From assembly GCA_964520325.1 (NCBI GenBank), contig CAZFOB010000002.1:248001-312000 (forward strand): a stretch of 64,000 bases of DNA, written 5' to 3'. Positions 44,400 to 52,625 of this stretch are shown here, piece by piece; the stretch's first letter is position 1; each line of letters begins with the position of its first letter. The DNA comes from CAZFOB01 sp964520325. GTDB lineage: Bacteria > Actinomycetota > JAICYB01. A program made the position numbers and the translations under genes. The notes beneath the pieces are model-generated. The model searched no databases. It worked only from the letters and a program-made list of their open reading frames with translations, and had not been told where the DNA came from.

Positions 44400-46076
44400 T
44401 CATGGTGCACAGGGATCTCCGCTACCGGGAGCTGCCGCAACGAGTCGCGCCAGGCCGATGGCAACCGTGGTTGCCGCCGTCGCCACGACCAGCGCCCCGA
44501 CGTCGGGGCCGAACCGCCACACCTGCGCCCACGGCGCGGCCCGGCCGACGACCCAGACCAGTGCGATCGCAGCGAGGACCCTCACCGCCAGTCCCACCAG
44601 GATCCGGCGACGCGTCGATGATCGGCGCCCAGCAGCGAGATCGATGACGCGCATGCCGGCGCCGGATGTGACCGCGACTAGGAGCACCCAGGTCATCGAG
44701 ATGATCAAGTTCGTTCGATCGAGTGGCCGTGGCGACAGTGATTCGCCGGCTAGGTGGTCTTCGATGGCGCGACGGATGCGCGATGCGTTGCCGCCGGATG
44801 CCGACTGTGCGTTGGTCATCACAGCGATGGCGATGCCCTCACCCCGATCCCAGACGACATCGGCGCTGGCACCGATGGTCAGTCCGCCGTGCTCGATGCG
44901 GTCGCCGTCGATCCACCAGCCGAAGCCGTAGTCGTCTGGTGCGTCGAGGATCTCCTCGACGATCGGTCCCCCGGCCAGCAGAGCCGACAGATAGGCCTCC
45001 ATGTCTTCAGCCGATGCGGCCACCCCGCCGAAGGGCCCGTGGCTCGGCGGGATCTCGGCGCGAGCCGGCATCGGGTTGCCCAGCCAGGATTGGTAGCCGG
45101 CCGACGCGACATCGCCGAGTCGATAGGCGCCGACCATCGCGTCGTCCAAGCCCAGCGGGCCGAAGACTTCGTCCTCGACGATCTCGGCGAAGCTTCGTCC
45201 GGTGGCGGCTTCGAGCACGGCACCGGCGATGAGATAATTGGCGTTGGAGTATTGGAAGTCCCCGGCGGTGCGTGGCGCATCATCGGCGAGTTGTGCCGTG
45301 GCCTCGACCACCGAGGTATCGGCGCGGTAGCCGGCCAGTGGGATCCATCCGGTCGGACGCGTCGGGATGCCGCTGGTGTGGTGCAGCAGCTGTCGGGTGG
45401 TGAGATCCGCCGGCGTGCCGCCGAGATCGAGTTCGGGTGCGACTTCTCTGACCCGCGCGTCGAGGTCGATCCGATCGTCAACCGCAAGCGATGCCGCTGC
45501 CCAGCCGGTGAACGATTTCGACACCGAGCCGAGCAGGACCGGTGTGCGGATGGTCATGTCGCGATCTCCGGCCGTGCCGAAAGCTCGCACATATGGCTCG
45601 ACCCCATCCCGGATGACGACCACAGATGCACCGGGCACTCGCGGCATGGCGTCAATGATCACAGCGTCGAGCCCGGGGTCTCCTCCCGCCCCCCGGACAA
45701 CGATGGTCGGCGTCGCGACCGAGCTCAACGCGATCAGCACGACTACCCCACTCACCGCCACTGCACCGATGACGCGTGTGGCACGCAACCCGAACCACAC
45801 CACGGCAGCCATTGAAGCTCCGAAGACGAAACTGAGCGCAGTCTCACCAACGTGCGATCCATCGGTGGCCATTGCCCCCCAACCGGCCAGCCATCCACCC
45901 ACGAAGACGGCAACGGCGACCGACCACACCGGCGCCCACTGCGCGACGGTGGCGGCGGCCAGCGCAACGAGAAGGGCGACCGGCACGAAACGCGGTGCAT
46001 CGGCGAGGGCGAGCAGGACCCCGGCGGCGCCACCGATGAAGACGATGACGCCTGCCGGGATACCACGCTTGCCCAA
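44400..46076 (-). CDS. Membrane-anchored serine hydrolase, beta-lactamase fold
   Basis: A 558-residue protein with four N-terminal membrane helices (residues 9-115), an extracytoplasmic penicillin-recognising domain (SVSK in LLGSVSKSFTGW, YSN in FQYSNANYLIAG, HGG in IEHGGLTIG) and two or three C-terminal helices. It is an intact enzyme by motif. The TTG start is 3 nt after the SDR stop, so the two are probably one unit read into the region of site D. Substrate unknown; esterase or peptidase acting on envelope material is possible. Confidence 0.85.
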   Translation of the reverse strand: MGKRGIPAGVIVFIGGAAGVLLALADAPRFVPVALLVALAAATVAQWAPVWSVAVAVFVGGWLAGWGAMATDGSHVGETALSFVFGASMAAVVWFGLRATRVIGAVAVSGVVVLIALSSVATPTIVVRGAGGDPGLDAVIIDAMPRVPGASVVVIRDGVEPYVRAFGTAGDRDMTIRTPVLLGSVSKSFTGWAAASLAVDDRIDLDARVREVAPELDLGGTPADLTTRQLLHHTSGIPTRPTGWIPLAGYRADTSVVEATAQLADDAPRTAGDFQYSNANYLIAGAVLEAATGRSFAEIVEDEVFGPLGLDDAMVGAYRLGDVASAGYQSWLGNPMPARAEIPPSHGPFGGVAASAEDMEAYLSALLAGGPIVEEILDAPDDYGFGWWIDGDRIEHGGLTIGASADVVWDRGEGIAIAVMTNAQSASGGNASRIRRAIEDHLAGESLSPRPLDRTNLIISMTWVLLVAVTSGAGMRVIDLAAGRRSSTRRRILVGLAVRVLAAIALVWVVGRAAPWAQVWRFGPDVGALVVATAATTVAIGLARLVAAAPGSGDPCAP

Positions 46077-46079
46077 GGC

Positions 46080-47033
46080 TTAGCCCGAGAGGGCCTGGAT
46101 CATGATCTTGTTCATGTCGGCCATGTTGGTGCCATCGGACGGGAAACGGTCGCCGCCGGGATGCATCCCGTCGAGTGTCTTAACGAGGTCGGCCACATTC
46201 CACCGCGCCTTGTTGTCGGAGATCTCACCGAGCTGCCAGCCGGTGTAGATGGCAACCTGTCCGCCGAACACATGGAACACAGTGCCGGTGTACGGGCAGT
46301 CGGCCGTCGACAGATAGGCCACCAGCGGCGAGATGTTGCCGGGCGACCAGACATCGAAGGCGTCCGGGTCGTCAGGCGCCTTGACCATCTGGTCCATGCC
46401 CGGGGTCTGAAGGGTCAGACGCGTGCGGGCCACTGGCGCGATGGCGTTGGCGCGCACACCGTAGCGCTGGAGCTCGCGGGCCACGATCATGGTGAAGCTG
46501 GCGATGCCGGCCTTGGCTGCGCCGTAGTTGGTCTGTCCGGGATTGCCGAGCAATCCAGCACCAGATGAGGTCGACACGATGGCGGCGTTGATGTCCTTGC
46601 CGTCTTTCTGCTGCTGGCGCCAGTACTGCGCGGCGAACTTCGTCGGGGCCCAGTGGCCCTTGAGGTGCACGTTGATGACGGCGTCCCACTCGTCTTCTTC
46701 CATATTGAAGACCACTCGGTCGCGCAGGATGCCGGCGTTGTTGACGAGGATGTCGAGCCCGCCGAACTCATCGACGGCTTGCGTGATGAGGTTCGATGCG
46801 CCCGTCGTCGTGGCGACGTCGTCGCCGTTAACCGTGGCTTCGCCCCCGCCGGCTCGGATCTCTTCGACAACTTCTTGGGCAGGCGTCTTGTCGGCGCCGC
46901 CTCCCGCCGTGTCGCCGCCGAGGTCGTTGACGACGACCTTGGCGCCCTGTGCGGCGAATAACAGCGCGTGTTCACGTCCAAGGCCGCGACCGGCACCGGT
47001 GATAACGGCAACGCGTCCGTCGAGTGTTCCCAT
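46080..47033 (-). CDS. SDR-family 3-hydroxyacyl-CoA/hydroxysteroid dehydrogenase (Hsd4A-like), island copy
   Basis: A 317-residue short-chain dehydrogenase. NAD loop TGAGRGLGREHA (12-19), NNAG at about 92-95, and catalytic Ser plus YGAAK (TNYGAAKAG). The sequence VVVNDLGGDTAGGGADKTPA is typical of the dehydrogenase part of 17-beta-HSD type 4 proteins and of mycobacterial Hsd4A. With the MaoC at 42833 it would carry out hydration and oxidation in one beta-oxidation turn. An AGGAGG precedes the ATG. It diverges from the ACAD gene across site B. Confidence 0.9.
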   Translation of the reverse strand: MGTLDGRVAVITGAGRGLGREHALLFAAQGAKVVVNDLGGDTAGGGADKTPAQEVVEEIRAGGGEATVNGDDVATTTGASNLITQAVDEFGGLDILVNNAGILRDRVVFNMEEDEWDAVINVHLKGHWAPTKFAAQYWRQQQKDGKDINAAIVSTSSGAGLLGNPGQTNYGAAKAGIASFTMIVARELQRYGVRANAIAPVARTRLTLQTPGMDQMVKAPDDPDAFDVWSPGNISPLVAYLSTADCPYTGTVFHVFGGQVAIYTGWQLGEISDNKARWNVADLVKTLDGMHPGGDRFPSDGTNMADMNKIMIQALSG

Positions 47034-47061
47034 GTGTCTTCCTCCTTGTCGTTGCCGCTCA

Positions 47062-47091
47062 TTGACAAACAAACAGTCCTGACTCTAACTT
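47062..47091 (+). promoter_or_regulatory. Operator/promoter site B (ACAD / SDR divergent region)
   Basis: TTGACA (47062-47067) and TAACTT (47086-47091) form a promoter-like pair on the plus strand, 18 nt apart. Between them the core GTCCTGACTCTAAC and the preceding GACAAACAA match site A at 24 of 26 positions. The AGTC/GACT half-sites centre on CT. The ACAD ATG lies 21 nt after the -10 with no ribosome site. Confidence 0.62.
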
Positions 47092-47112
47092 GCGTGTGGA
47101 CGACTCCGCGAC

Positions 47113-48363
47113 ATGACCGAACTCGATCTCGAGACTTTCGCCGCCGAAGCACGCGACTGGCTGTCCGGCCAGCTCGAACCTCGCGTTGAGAAAAGCGTCG
47201 ACGACATCGTGTGGGGCCAAGGCTCGGACTCCGTAGCGTTGTTCTCGACGCTGTTGCAGGATGAGGAACGTCAACTCATCGAGAACGGGCTGGCCTGGCA
47301 GCGCGCGAAGTACGCGGCAGGCTACGGTGACATCTCCTGGCCGGAGGAGGACGGAGGCCGCGGTCTGCCCGACACTTTCGAGGCAGCGTTCCGTCGAGAA
47401 GAGGCGCGGTTCCAGACGCCGCCGATGCACGAAGCGCACGGCATCACGTGGGGTCTCATCGGAAACACCATCCGCGTGTGCGGCACGGCTTCGCAGAAAC
47501 AGCGCTTCCTCGTGCCGCTGCGATCCGGCGAAGTGCTGTGGTGCCAGTTGTTCAGCGAGCCAGGTGCCGGATCGGACCTGGCCGGCGTGTCGATGAAGGC
47601 CGAACGCGCCGATGACGGCTGGGTGCTCAACGGACAGAAGGTGTGGACGTCGGGGGCCCAGTACGCCGGTTGGGGCTACGTGGTGTGCCGCACCGACCCC
47701 GGCGCGCCGAAGCACAAAGGACTGACGTGTTTCCTGGTCCCGATGGACGTACTCGGTGTCGAAGCGCGACCGTTGCGGCAGATGACGGGCGGGTCGTCGT
47801 TCAACGAGGTGTTCTTCACCGACGTCGTCATCGGCGACGACTTGCGCATCGGCGATGTCGGCGGCGGCTGGGGTGTGGTGCTGACCACACTCGGCTTCGA
47901 GCGCGGCGTGGCCGGCAGCGCCGCAGGCGTGGACCAACGGTTCTTCCTGCTGAAGGAGCTAGCCACTCGTCGCGGGACGGTTTCTGATCCGCGGGTGCGC
48001 CAGGCGCTGGCGAAGGCTTACATCAGCCAGCGGCTGCTATCGCTCCACGGAGCCCGCGTCAGGGCGGTGAGCAAGGCCGGCGGCGTGCCCGGTCCGGAAG
48101 GATCGCTCGGGAAGCTCGCGTGGACCGAAGGCATGCGCACGATGGACGAGGTAGCCACCGAGGTGGTGGGGGCCGGCCTGCTGGCCGACACGGATGAGTT
48201 CGGGACCTACGCGTGGACCGAACATATCCTCGGCACCTGCGGCTACCGCATCGCCGCCGGGTCGGATGAGATCCAGCGGAACATAATCGGTGAGATGGTG
48301 CTCGGTCTTCCCCGGGAGCCGCGGGTCGACAAAGGCATCCCCTTCAGCGACATCCCACGCTAA
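47113..48363 (+). CDS. Acyl-CoA dehydrogenase, island copy
   Basis: A 416-residue acyl-CoA dehydrogenase of the sterol/long-chain FadE group. The FAD loop is CQLFSEPGAGSDLAGVSMKA and QKVWTSGAQYAGWGYVV follows; the C-terminus has AAGSDEIQRNIIGEMVLGLP. The usual catalytic Glu of the loop GxxEI is represented by SDEIQ. It shares this C-terminal style with the copy at 58886. Mycobacterial relatives of this type work as heterodimers, so the enzyme may need the second ACAD (inference). The mRNA may be nearly leaderless from site B. Confidence 0.92.
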   Translation: MTELDLETFAAEARDWLSGQLEPRVEKSVDDIVWGQGSDSVALFSTLLQDEERQLIENGLAWQRAKYAAGYGDISWPEEDGGRGLPDTFEAAFRREEARFQTPPMHEAHGITWGLIGNTIRVCGTASQKQRFLVPLRSGEVLWCQLFSEPGAGSDLAGVSMKAERADDGWVLNGQKVWTSGAQYAGWGYVVCRTDPGAPKHKGLTCFLVPMDVLGVEARPLRQMTGGSSFNEVFFTDVVIGDDLRIGDVGGGWGVVLTTLGFERGVAGSAAGVDQRFFLLKELATRRGTVSDPRVRQALAKAYISQRLLSLHGARVRAVSKAGGVPGPEGSLGKLAWTEGMRTMDEVATEVVGAGLLADTDEFGTYAWTEHILGTCGYRIAAGSDEIQRNIIGEMVLGLPREPRVDKGIPFSDIPR

Positions 48364-48498
48364 AGCTTAGAAGAACGCTTCGAGGCCTTCGAACATCGGG
48401 AAGTGTTTGGTCACCAAACAGACGGAGCTACGCATCGAGTCCTCCGGAGCGGAGATGTTAAGCCGCTTACCAACGATCCGAATAGCGTTCCGGCACCG

Positions 48499-48580
48499 TG
48501 ACATCGGGCAGCCCCGATACCACCGTGCCCGAGCCTCTTGCACCGCTTCTTGACATCGGGCAGCCCCGATACCACCGTGC
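48499..48580. repeat. Two identical 30-nt direct repeats, each with a hairpin (REP-like)
   Basis: Identical 30-nt copies at 48499-48528 and 48551-48580, 22 nt apart. Each contains ATCGGG, CAGC, CCCGAT: a 6-bp stem with a 4-nt loop. The form resembles REP or small MITE-type elements; two copies are too few for CRISPR. Confidence 0.8.
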
Positions 48581-48940
48581 AGCGCAGGTGAAGCCAGGCC
48601 ATTGGTCACCTAGCCTAGCTGTCAGATGACTTGCACCCTTCCCCACTCCGCCGTTCACAGGCCGAGGGAGCGCCTCGCAAGCCGGAGAGCGCTGAGATAA
48701 GAATCGTTCCATGACTCCGACTTCCAGCCGAAGATTGCATTTCGCGCTCGGTAGGCCGTTCCCATCCCCAGGATCAAGGCTGTGAGTACGGAGCACACGT
48801 CTCGTGAGCCGGTGTAGACGGCGCCCCACGTCACCCCAGGGGTAGATGGAGCTCCGGGGGCTTCGAGACTCACGCTTTGGGACACGCCGTACGTTTTCCC
48901 ATGAGCAACCGCTGAGAACAACCCATAGATCGCGCCGCCT

Positions 48941-49000
48941 AGCCCTCGGTTGCCCTCGGTTGCCCTCGGTTGCCCTCGGTTGCCCTCGGCTGCCCCCGGG
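48941..49000. repeat. 10-nt tandem repeat, six units
   Basis: Six units of TGCCCTCGGT, three perfect (48951-48980) and three with one to three changes, ending exactly at the pgl stop codon. It lies in the 3' untranslated region of the pgl transcript. Confidence 0.9.
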
Positions 49001-49687
49001 TCACAACAGCGCCGCGGCGAGGCGATCGACGAGAACGACCACGTTGCGTGCCTGCAGACGCGCGGCCGGCATGGCCTGATCCCCGTCCAGGACTCGCTTG
49101 AGTGCCTCGGCCTTCTCCGACCCGATGACGATGAAGACCACGAGCCGGGCGGCGTCGATCACCGGGTACGTGAGCGTCATGCGCGCGAACCCGTCGTGCT
49201 TCTTCGTGATCGCGACCGAAGTGTCGGTGACGTCGAGCACGGGGTCGTCCGGTTTGAGCGAAGCGGTGTGTCCATCCGGACCAAGACCCAGATGAAGAAG
49301 GTCGATGCGCGGCGGACGACCACAGACGGACACGAGCTCATCGGCACAGCGTTGCGCTCCGCGCTCCAGACTCGAAGCGTCCACGGGCATCGGATGAAAC
49401 GTCGCGGCATCCACCCAGCCGGGGAGATCGCGTTCGATAAGCGTGCGGTTACGGTCGTTCGAACCTTCCTCGGCCGCGCGTTCGTCGGTCTGGAACAGGT
49501 GGGTGTTCGGCGGCATCTCCACCGTCGCGAGGTGCATGAAGACGTCGGTCGGAGTGGGACGGCTCAGCGCGACCGATGCACGGCCACGCTCGGACGACGC
49601 CAGACGGAGCTGCTCTTCGAAGATCTCTACCGCGCGTGCACCGAGGTCATCTATCGTGGAGAACGCCTCGACCTCAGGTCGAAACAT
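49001..49687 (-). CDS. pgl: 6-phosphogluconolactonase with altered phosphate loop
   Basis: A 228-residue lactonase of the pentose phosphate pathway. FQTDERAAEEGSNDRNR and the active-site LGLGPDGHTASLKP are intact. The usual N-terminal ALSGGSTP phosphate loop reads VALSRPTPT: both glycines are missing, which may reduce activity or change ligand. It is the third gene of gnd-zwf-pgl and overlaps the end of zwf by 14 nt. A glucosamine-6-phosphate deaminase-like role is less likely given its neighbours. Confidence 0.88.
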   Translation of the reverse strand: MFRPEVEAFSTIDDLGARAVEIFEEQLRLASSERGRASVALSRPTPTDVFMHLATVEMPPNTHLFQTDERAAEEGSNDRNRTLIERDLPGWVDAATFHPMPVDASSLERGAQRCADELVSVCGRPPRIDLLHLGLGPDGHTASLKPDDPVLDVTDTSVAITKKHDGFARMTLTYPVIDAARLVVFIVIGSEKAEALKRVLDGDQAMPAARLQARNVVVLVDRLAAALL

Positions 49688-51059
49688 CGTGCCAGCCCTC
49701 GTCGGGCAGGGTGTCGGCGTCCTTCGGCCCCCAGCTGCCCGGTTCGTACGGTATGACGGACGGCGGAGCCGCCAGAACGGGATCGACGACCCGCCACGCT
49801 TCCTCGATCGCATCAGAGCGCGCGAACAGTGTCGGATCTCCTTCGAGCGCGTCGCCGAGCAGCCGTTCGTAGGCGGTCTCTTCGAGCGCCTCGCGATGCT
49901 CGTCGTAGGCGTAGTCGAGCTCGACCGGAGCACTCACGAGCTCGTCGCCCGGCTGCTTGATCTGGACTGCGAGCGACAAGCCCTCCCGCGGCTTCAGCCG
50001 GAAGCAGAAGTGGTTCGGATGCGGAAGTGATCGGTCCTGCTTGCGGAACAGCGGACGCGGTGGCCTCTGGAACTCGACGAGCACCTGCGTCGATGTCGTG
50101 GCGAGGCTCTTGCCTGCCCGAAGGTAGAACGGCACACCAGACCATCGCCAGTTGTCGATATACATGCGCATCGCGACGTAGGTCTCGACCTCCGAATCAC
50201 CGGACACGCCCTTCTCGTCCCGGTAACCCGCGTACTGACCGCGCACGACGTCGCCTGGGTCGATCGATCTCGTCGCCCGCAGCACCTTCACTTTCTCATC
50301 ACGGATCGCATCCGCGTGAGGAGCCGCCGGCGGCTCCATCGCAACGAGGGCGGCGAGCTCGAAGAGATGGTTCTGGACAACGTCACGTAGCGCTCCCACT
50401 TCTTCGTAGAAGCTTCCCCGGCTGAACACACCGAAGTCCTCTGCCAAAGTGATCTGCACGTTGCTGATGTAGTGCCTGTTCCACATCGGTTCGAGGATGA
50501 GGTTGTCGAAACGGAAGACGAGCAGATCGAGCACAGACTCCTTGCCCATGAAGTGATCGATCCGGAACACCGAATCCTCGGCGAACGCGCCGAGGACGCA
50601 CTCGTTCAGCTTGCGAGCCGATCGGAGGTCCCGTCCGAAGGGCTTCTCGACCACGACACGTCCATCGGTGTTCATACCGGCCGACACCAGACCGTTGATC
50701 ACGCTCTCGAAAACGCTCGGCGGCACGGCGAGATACGCCAGCGGACGCTTCGCATCGCCGATCTTCTGCTTCAGGCGACGGTACATCTCCGGAGCGTCGT
50801 ACTCGCCCCGAACGTAACTGAGCTTGGGCGCGAGGCGTTCCCACACAGCTTCGTCGAGGCCGTCTGGAGCGAACTCCTCCATCCCCTTGCGTGCGTTGCT
50901 GCGGAACTCGTCGTCGTCCCAGTCGGAGCGCGCGACGCCGATAACCCGGATCCCGAGGCGACCGTTGCGCTCGAGCTCATGGATCGCGGGGTAGAGCGAT
51001 CGCTTCGCAAGATCACCGGTGGCGCCGAACAGGATCAGCACGTCGCTCGGTCCGGCCAT
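49674..51059 (-). CDS. zwf: Glucose-6-phosphate 1-dehydrogenase
   Basis: A 461-residue G6PDH that makes NADPH and 6-phosphogluconolactone. Coenzyme loop LFGATGDLAKRSLYP (GxxGDLA), substrate and catalytic RIDHFMGKE, then EKPFGRDL. The ATG at 51059 lies 4 nt after the gnd stop; the longer frame adds unrelated residues. No opcA, tal or tkt follows, unlike the common actinobacterial cluster. Confidence 0.96.
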   Translation of the reverse strand: MAGPSDVLILFGATGDLAKRSLYPAIHELERNGRLGIRVIGVARSDWDDDEFRSNARKGMEEFAPDGLDEAVWERLAPKLSYVRGEYDAPEMYRRLKQKIGDAKRPLAYLAVPPSVFESVINGLVSAGMNTDGRVVVEKPFGRDLRSARKLNECVLGAFAEDSVFRIDHFMGKESVLDLLVFRFDNLILEPMWNRHYISNVQITLAEDFGVFSRGSFYEEVGALRDVVQNHLFELAALVAMEPPAAPHADAIRDEKVKVLRATRSIDPGDVVRGQYAGYRDEKGVSGDSEVETYVAMRMYIDNWRWSGVPFYLRAGKSLATTSTQVLVEFQRPPRPLFRKQDRSLPHPNHFCFRLKPREGLSLAVQIKQPGDELVSAPVELDYAYDEHREALEETAYERLLGDALEGDPTLFARSDAIEEAWRVVDPVLAAPPSVIPYEPGSWGPKDADTLPDEGWHDVST

Positions 51060-51063
51060 CACG

Positions 51064-51966
51064 TCAGCTTGGGTCCGTCTGGCTTGGGGCTGGCCTGGGG
51101 GCGTCCTTGATCGCGTGGCCACCAAATCCTTTCCGCAGTGCGGCGACAACGCGCATCGCGAGCGAATCGTCCTTCTGCGACACGAAGCGTGCGTAGAGCG
51201 CAGCCGTGATCGCCGGCGATGCAACGCCGAGACGCACGGCCTCCTGCACCGTCCAGCGTCCTTCTCCCGAGTCTTCCGCGTACCCGCGCACGTCCGTCAG
51301 CTCGGGGTCGGCCTCGAGCGCAGTGACGAGAAGCTCGAGCAACCACGAACGCACGACACTCCCCTGCTGCCACGCCGTCAGAGCACCGGGGACGTCGATG
51401 CCGAGCTCGGAGCTGCGCAGGATCTCGTAGCCCTCGGCGAAGGACTGCATCAGCCCGTACTCGATGCCGTTGTGCACCATCTTCGTGAAGTGGCCGGAGC
51501 CGGTCGGCCCGACGTGCGCGAATCCGCCCTCAGGCGGCGCGAGCGCGTCGAAGACCGGTTGCAGGCGCGCGACGTCATCGGCGGCACCACCGACCATGAG
51601 GCAGTAGCCGTTCTGGCGTCCCCACACGCCGCCGCTCACACCGGCATCGATGAACGCGATCCGCTTGTCTTCGAGGAGCGCTGCGCGGCGGATCGAGTCG
51701 CGGTAGTTCGAGTTGCCTCCGTCCACCACGAGATCGCCCGGCTCGAAGAGGTCCGCGAGCGTGACGAGCGTCTCCTCGGTGGCCTCTCCGGCCGGCACCA
51801 TCGACCACGCCACCCGCGGTGGTGGCAGAGCCGCGGCGAGCTCTTCGAGGGTGTCGACGTCGGACGGACGACTGCGCGAGTACCCGACGACGTCGTGGCC
51901 GTGTTCGCGCAAGCGGACGACCATATTCGCGCCCATGCGCCCGAGCCCGATCATGCCGATCTTCAT
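51064..51966 (-). CDS. gnd: 6-phosphogluconate dehydrogenase, decarboxylating, short (NAD-type) form
   Basis: A 300-residue short-type 6-phosphogluconate dehydrogenase (long forms are about 470). MKIGMIGLGRMGANMVVRL is the coenzyme loop, VVDGGNSNYRDS the NSN substrate motif, and GPTGSGHFTKMVHNGIEYG holds the catalytic Lys and the HNGIEY motif. First gene of gnd-zwf-pgl. Confidence 0.96.
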   Translation of the reverse strand: MKIGMIGLGRMGANMVVRLREHGHDVVGYSRSRPSDVDTLEELAAALPPPRVAWSMVPAGEATEETLVTLADLFEPGDLVVDGGNSNYRDSIRRAALLEDKRIAFIDAGVSGGVWGRQNGYCLMVGGAADDVARLQPVFDALAPPEGGFAHVGPTGSGHFTKMVHNGIEYGLMQSFAEGYEILRSSELGIDVPGALTAWQQGSVVRSWLLELLVTALEADPELTDVRGYAEDSGEGRWTVQEAVRLGVASPAITAALYARFVSQKDDSLAMRVVAALRKGFGGHAIKDAPRPAPSQTDPS

Positions 51967-51999
51967 CCGGGCTTCATCGTGTCAGAAGGTACGAACCCC

Positions 52000-52027
52000 A
52001 CGAGGCCCCTCCGAAGAGGGGCCTCGT
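52000..52027 (-). terminator. Strong hairpin after the CsbD-like gene
   Basis: A perfect 12-bp stem (52000-52011 with 52016-52027) closed by a stable CGAA loop, between the CsbD-like stop and gnd. No long T-run follows, so it may be a Rho-independent terminator of the GC-rich actinobacterial kind or an mRNA 3'-end stabiliser. Confidence 0.65.
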
Positions 52028-52058
52028 ATGGACCCTGTGATGGCTCGAAGAGTGATGA

Positions 52059-52547
52059 CTACTTGCGCAGTTGGTCGGACGCTTCGCGGTGCAGGTCGGC
52101 CTTCTCGCGGTGCGCGGCCGCTTTGACCTCGTGCTTGGCAGCCTGGCCTTCGTCCTTGCCGCGCTCCTTCTGCTCCTTGCCCTCGTTCTTGAGGTCGTCG
52201 GAGCCGGTGACCGCGCCTGCGGCCTGCTTCACTGCGCCCTTGACGGTCTCCGCCGCGGCCCGGCCGGCCGATGCGTCGTTGCCGGGCGCCTTGTCGTTGC
52301 TCTGCTTGTCCTTGCTCTGGTACGCGCGCTCTTTGGTGTCATGCGCGCGAGCCTCAGCCTGACGTCCAGCCGCTTTGAGCTCTTCTCCGACGGCGCTCAG
52401 GCGCTCGTTCGCCGACTTCTCGAGCTGTCGCCCGGAATCACGCAGCCGCTTACGGCCGGTGACCGTTCCGACGAACTCAAGCGTCAATCCAACGCTTTTC
52501 TCACCGAACGCCCTGCTTACCTGTGACGCTTCGCGTACACCGATCAT
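52059..52547 (-). CDS. CsbD-like stress-response protein
   Basis: A 162-residue, very charged, Ala/Lys/Glu-rich protein. The middle GRAAAETVKGAVKQAAGAVTGSDDL matches the CsbD repeat (KGxxKqaaGxxtgdxxl). Long helical stretches on both sides suggest an extended coil. CsbD proteins are induced by general stress; molecular function is unknown. AAGGAGGAACTG precedes the ATG. Confidence 0.8.
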   Translation of the reverse strand: MIGVREASQVSRAFGEKSVGLTLEFVGTVTGRKRLRDSGRQLEKSANERLSAVGEELKAAGRQAEARAHDTKERAYQSKDKQSNDKAPGNDASAGRAAAETVKGAVKQAAGAVTGSDDLKNEGKEQKERGKDEGQAAKHEVKAAAHREKADLHREASDQLRK

Positions 52548-52625
52548 CAGTTCCTCCTTCTTGGGATGCTTGCTGAATACCCAGTAGCAAGCACTCGGAA
52601 ACCGCAGGTCGATGAGGGGAAGCGG

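Larger units (their letters stand above)
48364..49000. other. Repeat-rich intergenic gap, no supported gene
   Basis: 637 nt between the ACAD and pgl stops. It holds a dyad TGTTTGG/CCAAACA (48404-48420), two 30-nt direct repeats (48499-48580) and a 10-nt tandem array (48941-49000). Open frames here are short and overlap the repeats; an 88-codon minus-strand frame (48655-48921) has a hydrophobic middle but no homology I recognise and no ribosome site, so I do not call it. The gap marks the right edge of the accessory block and could be a scar of insertion. Confidence 0.7.

Noticed and set aside
24473..48363. Insertion sequences or transposase genes that could explain the accessory block
   Set aside because: No transposase or terminal inverted repeats are visible; horizontal origin rests only on content, paralogy and the repeat-rich edge. 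A GC and codon-use calculation would be needed.
48499..48580. Possible CRISPR from direct repeats with dyads
   Set aside because: Only two units, 22-nt spacer, and no cas genes nearby.
48655..48921. 88-codon minus-strand frame in the repeat-rich gap
   Set aside because: It has a hydrophobic middle but no recognisable homology, ribosome site or operon context.
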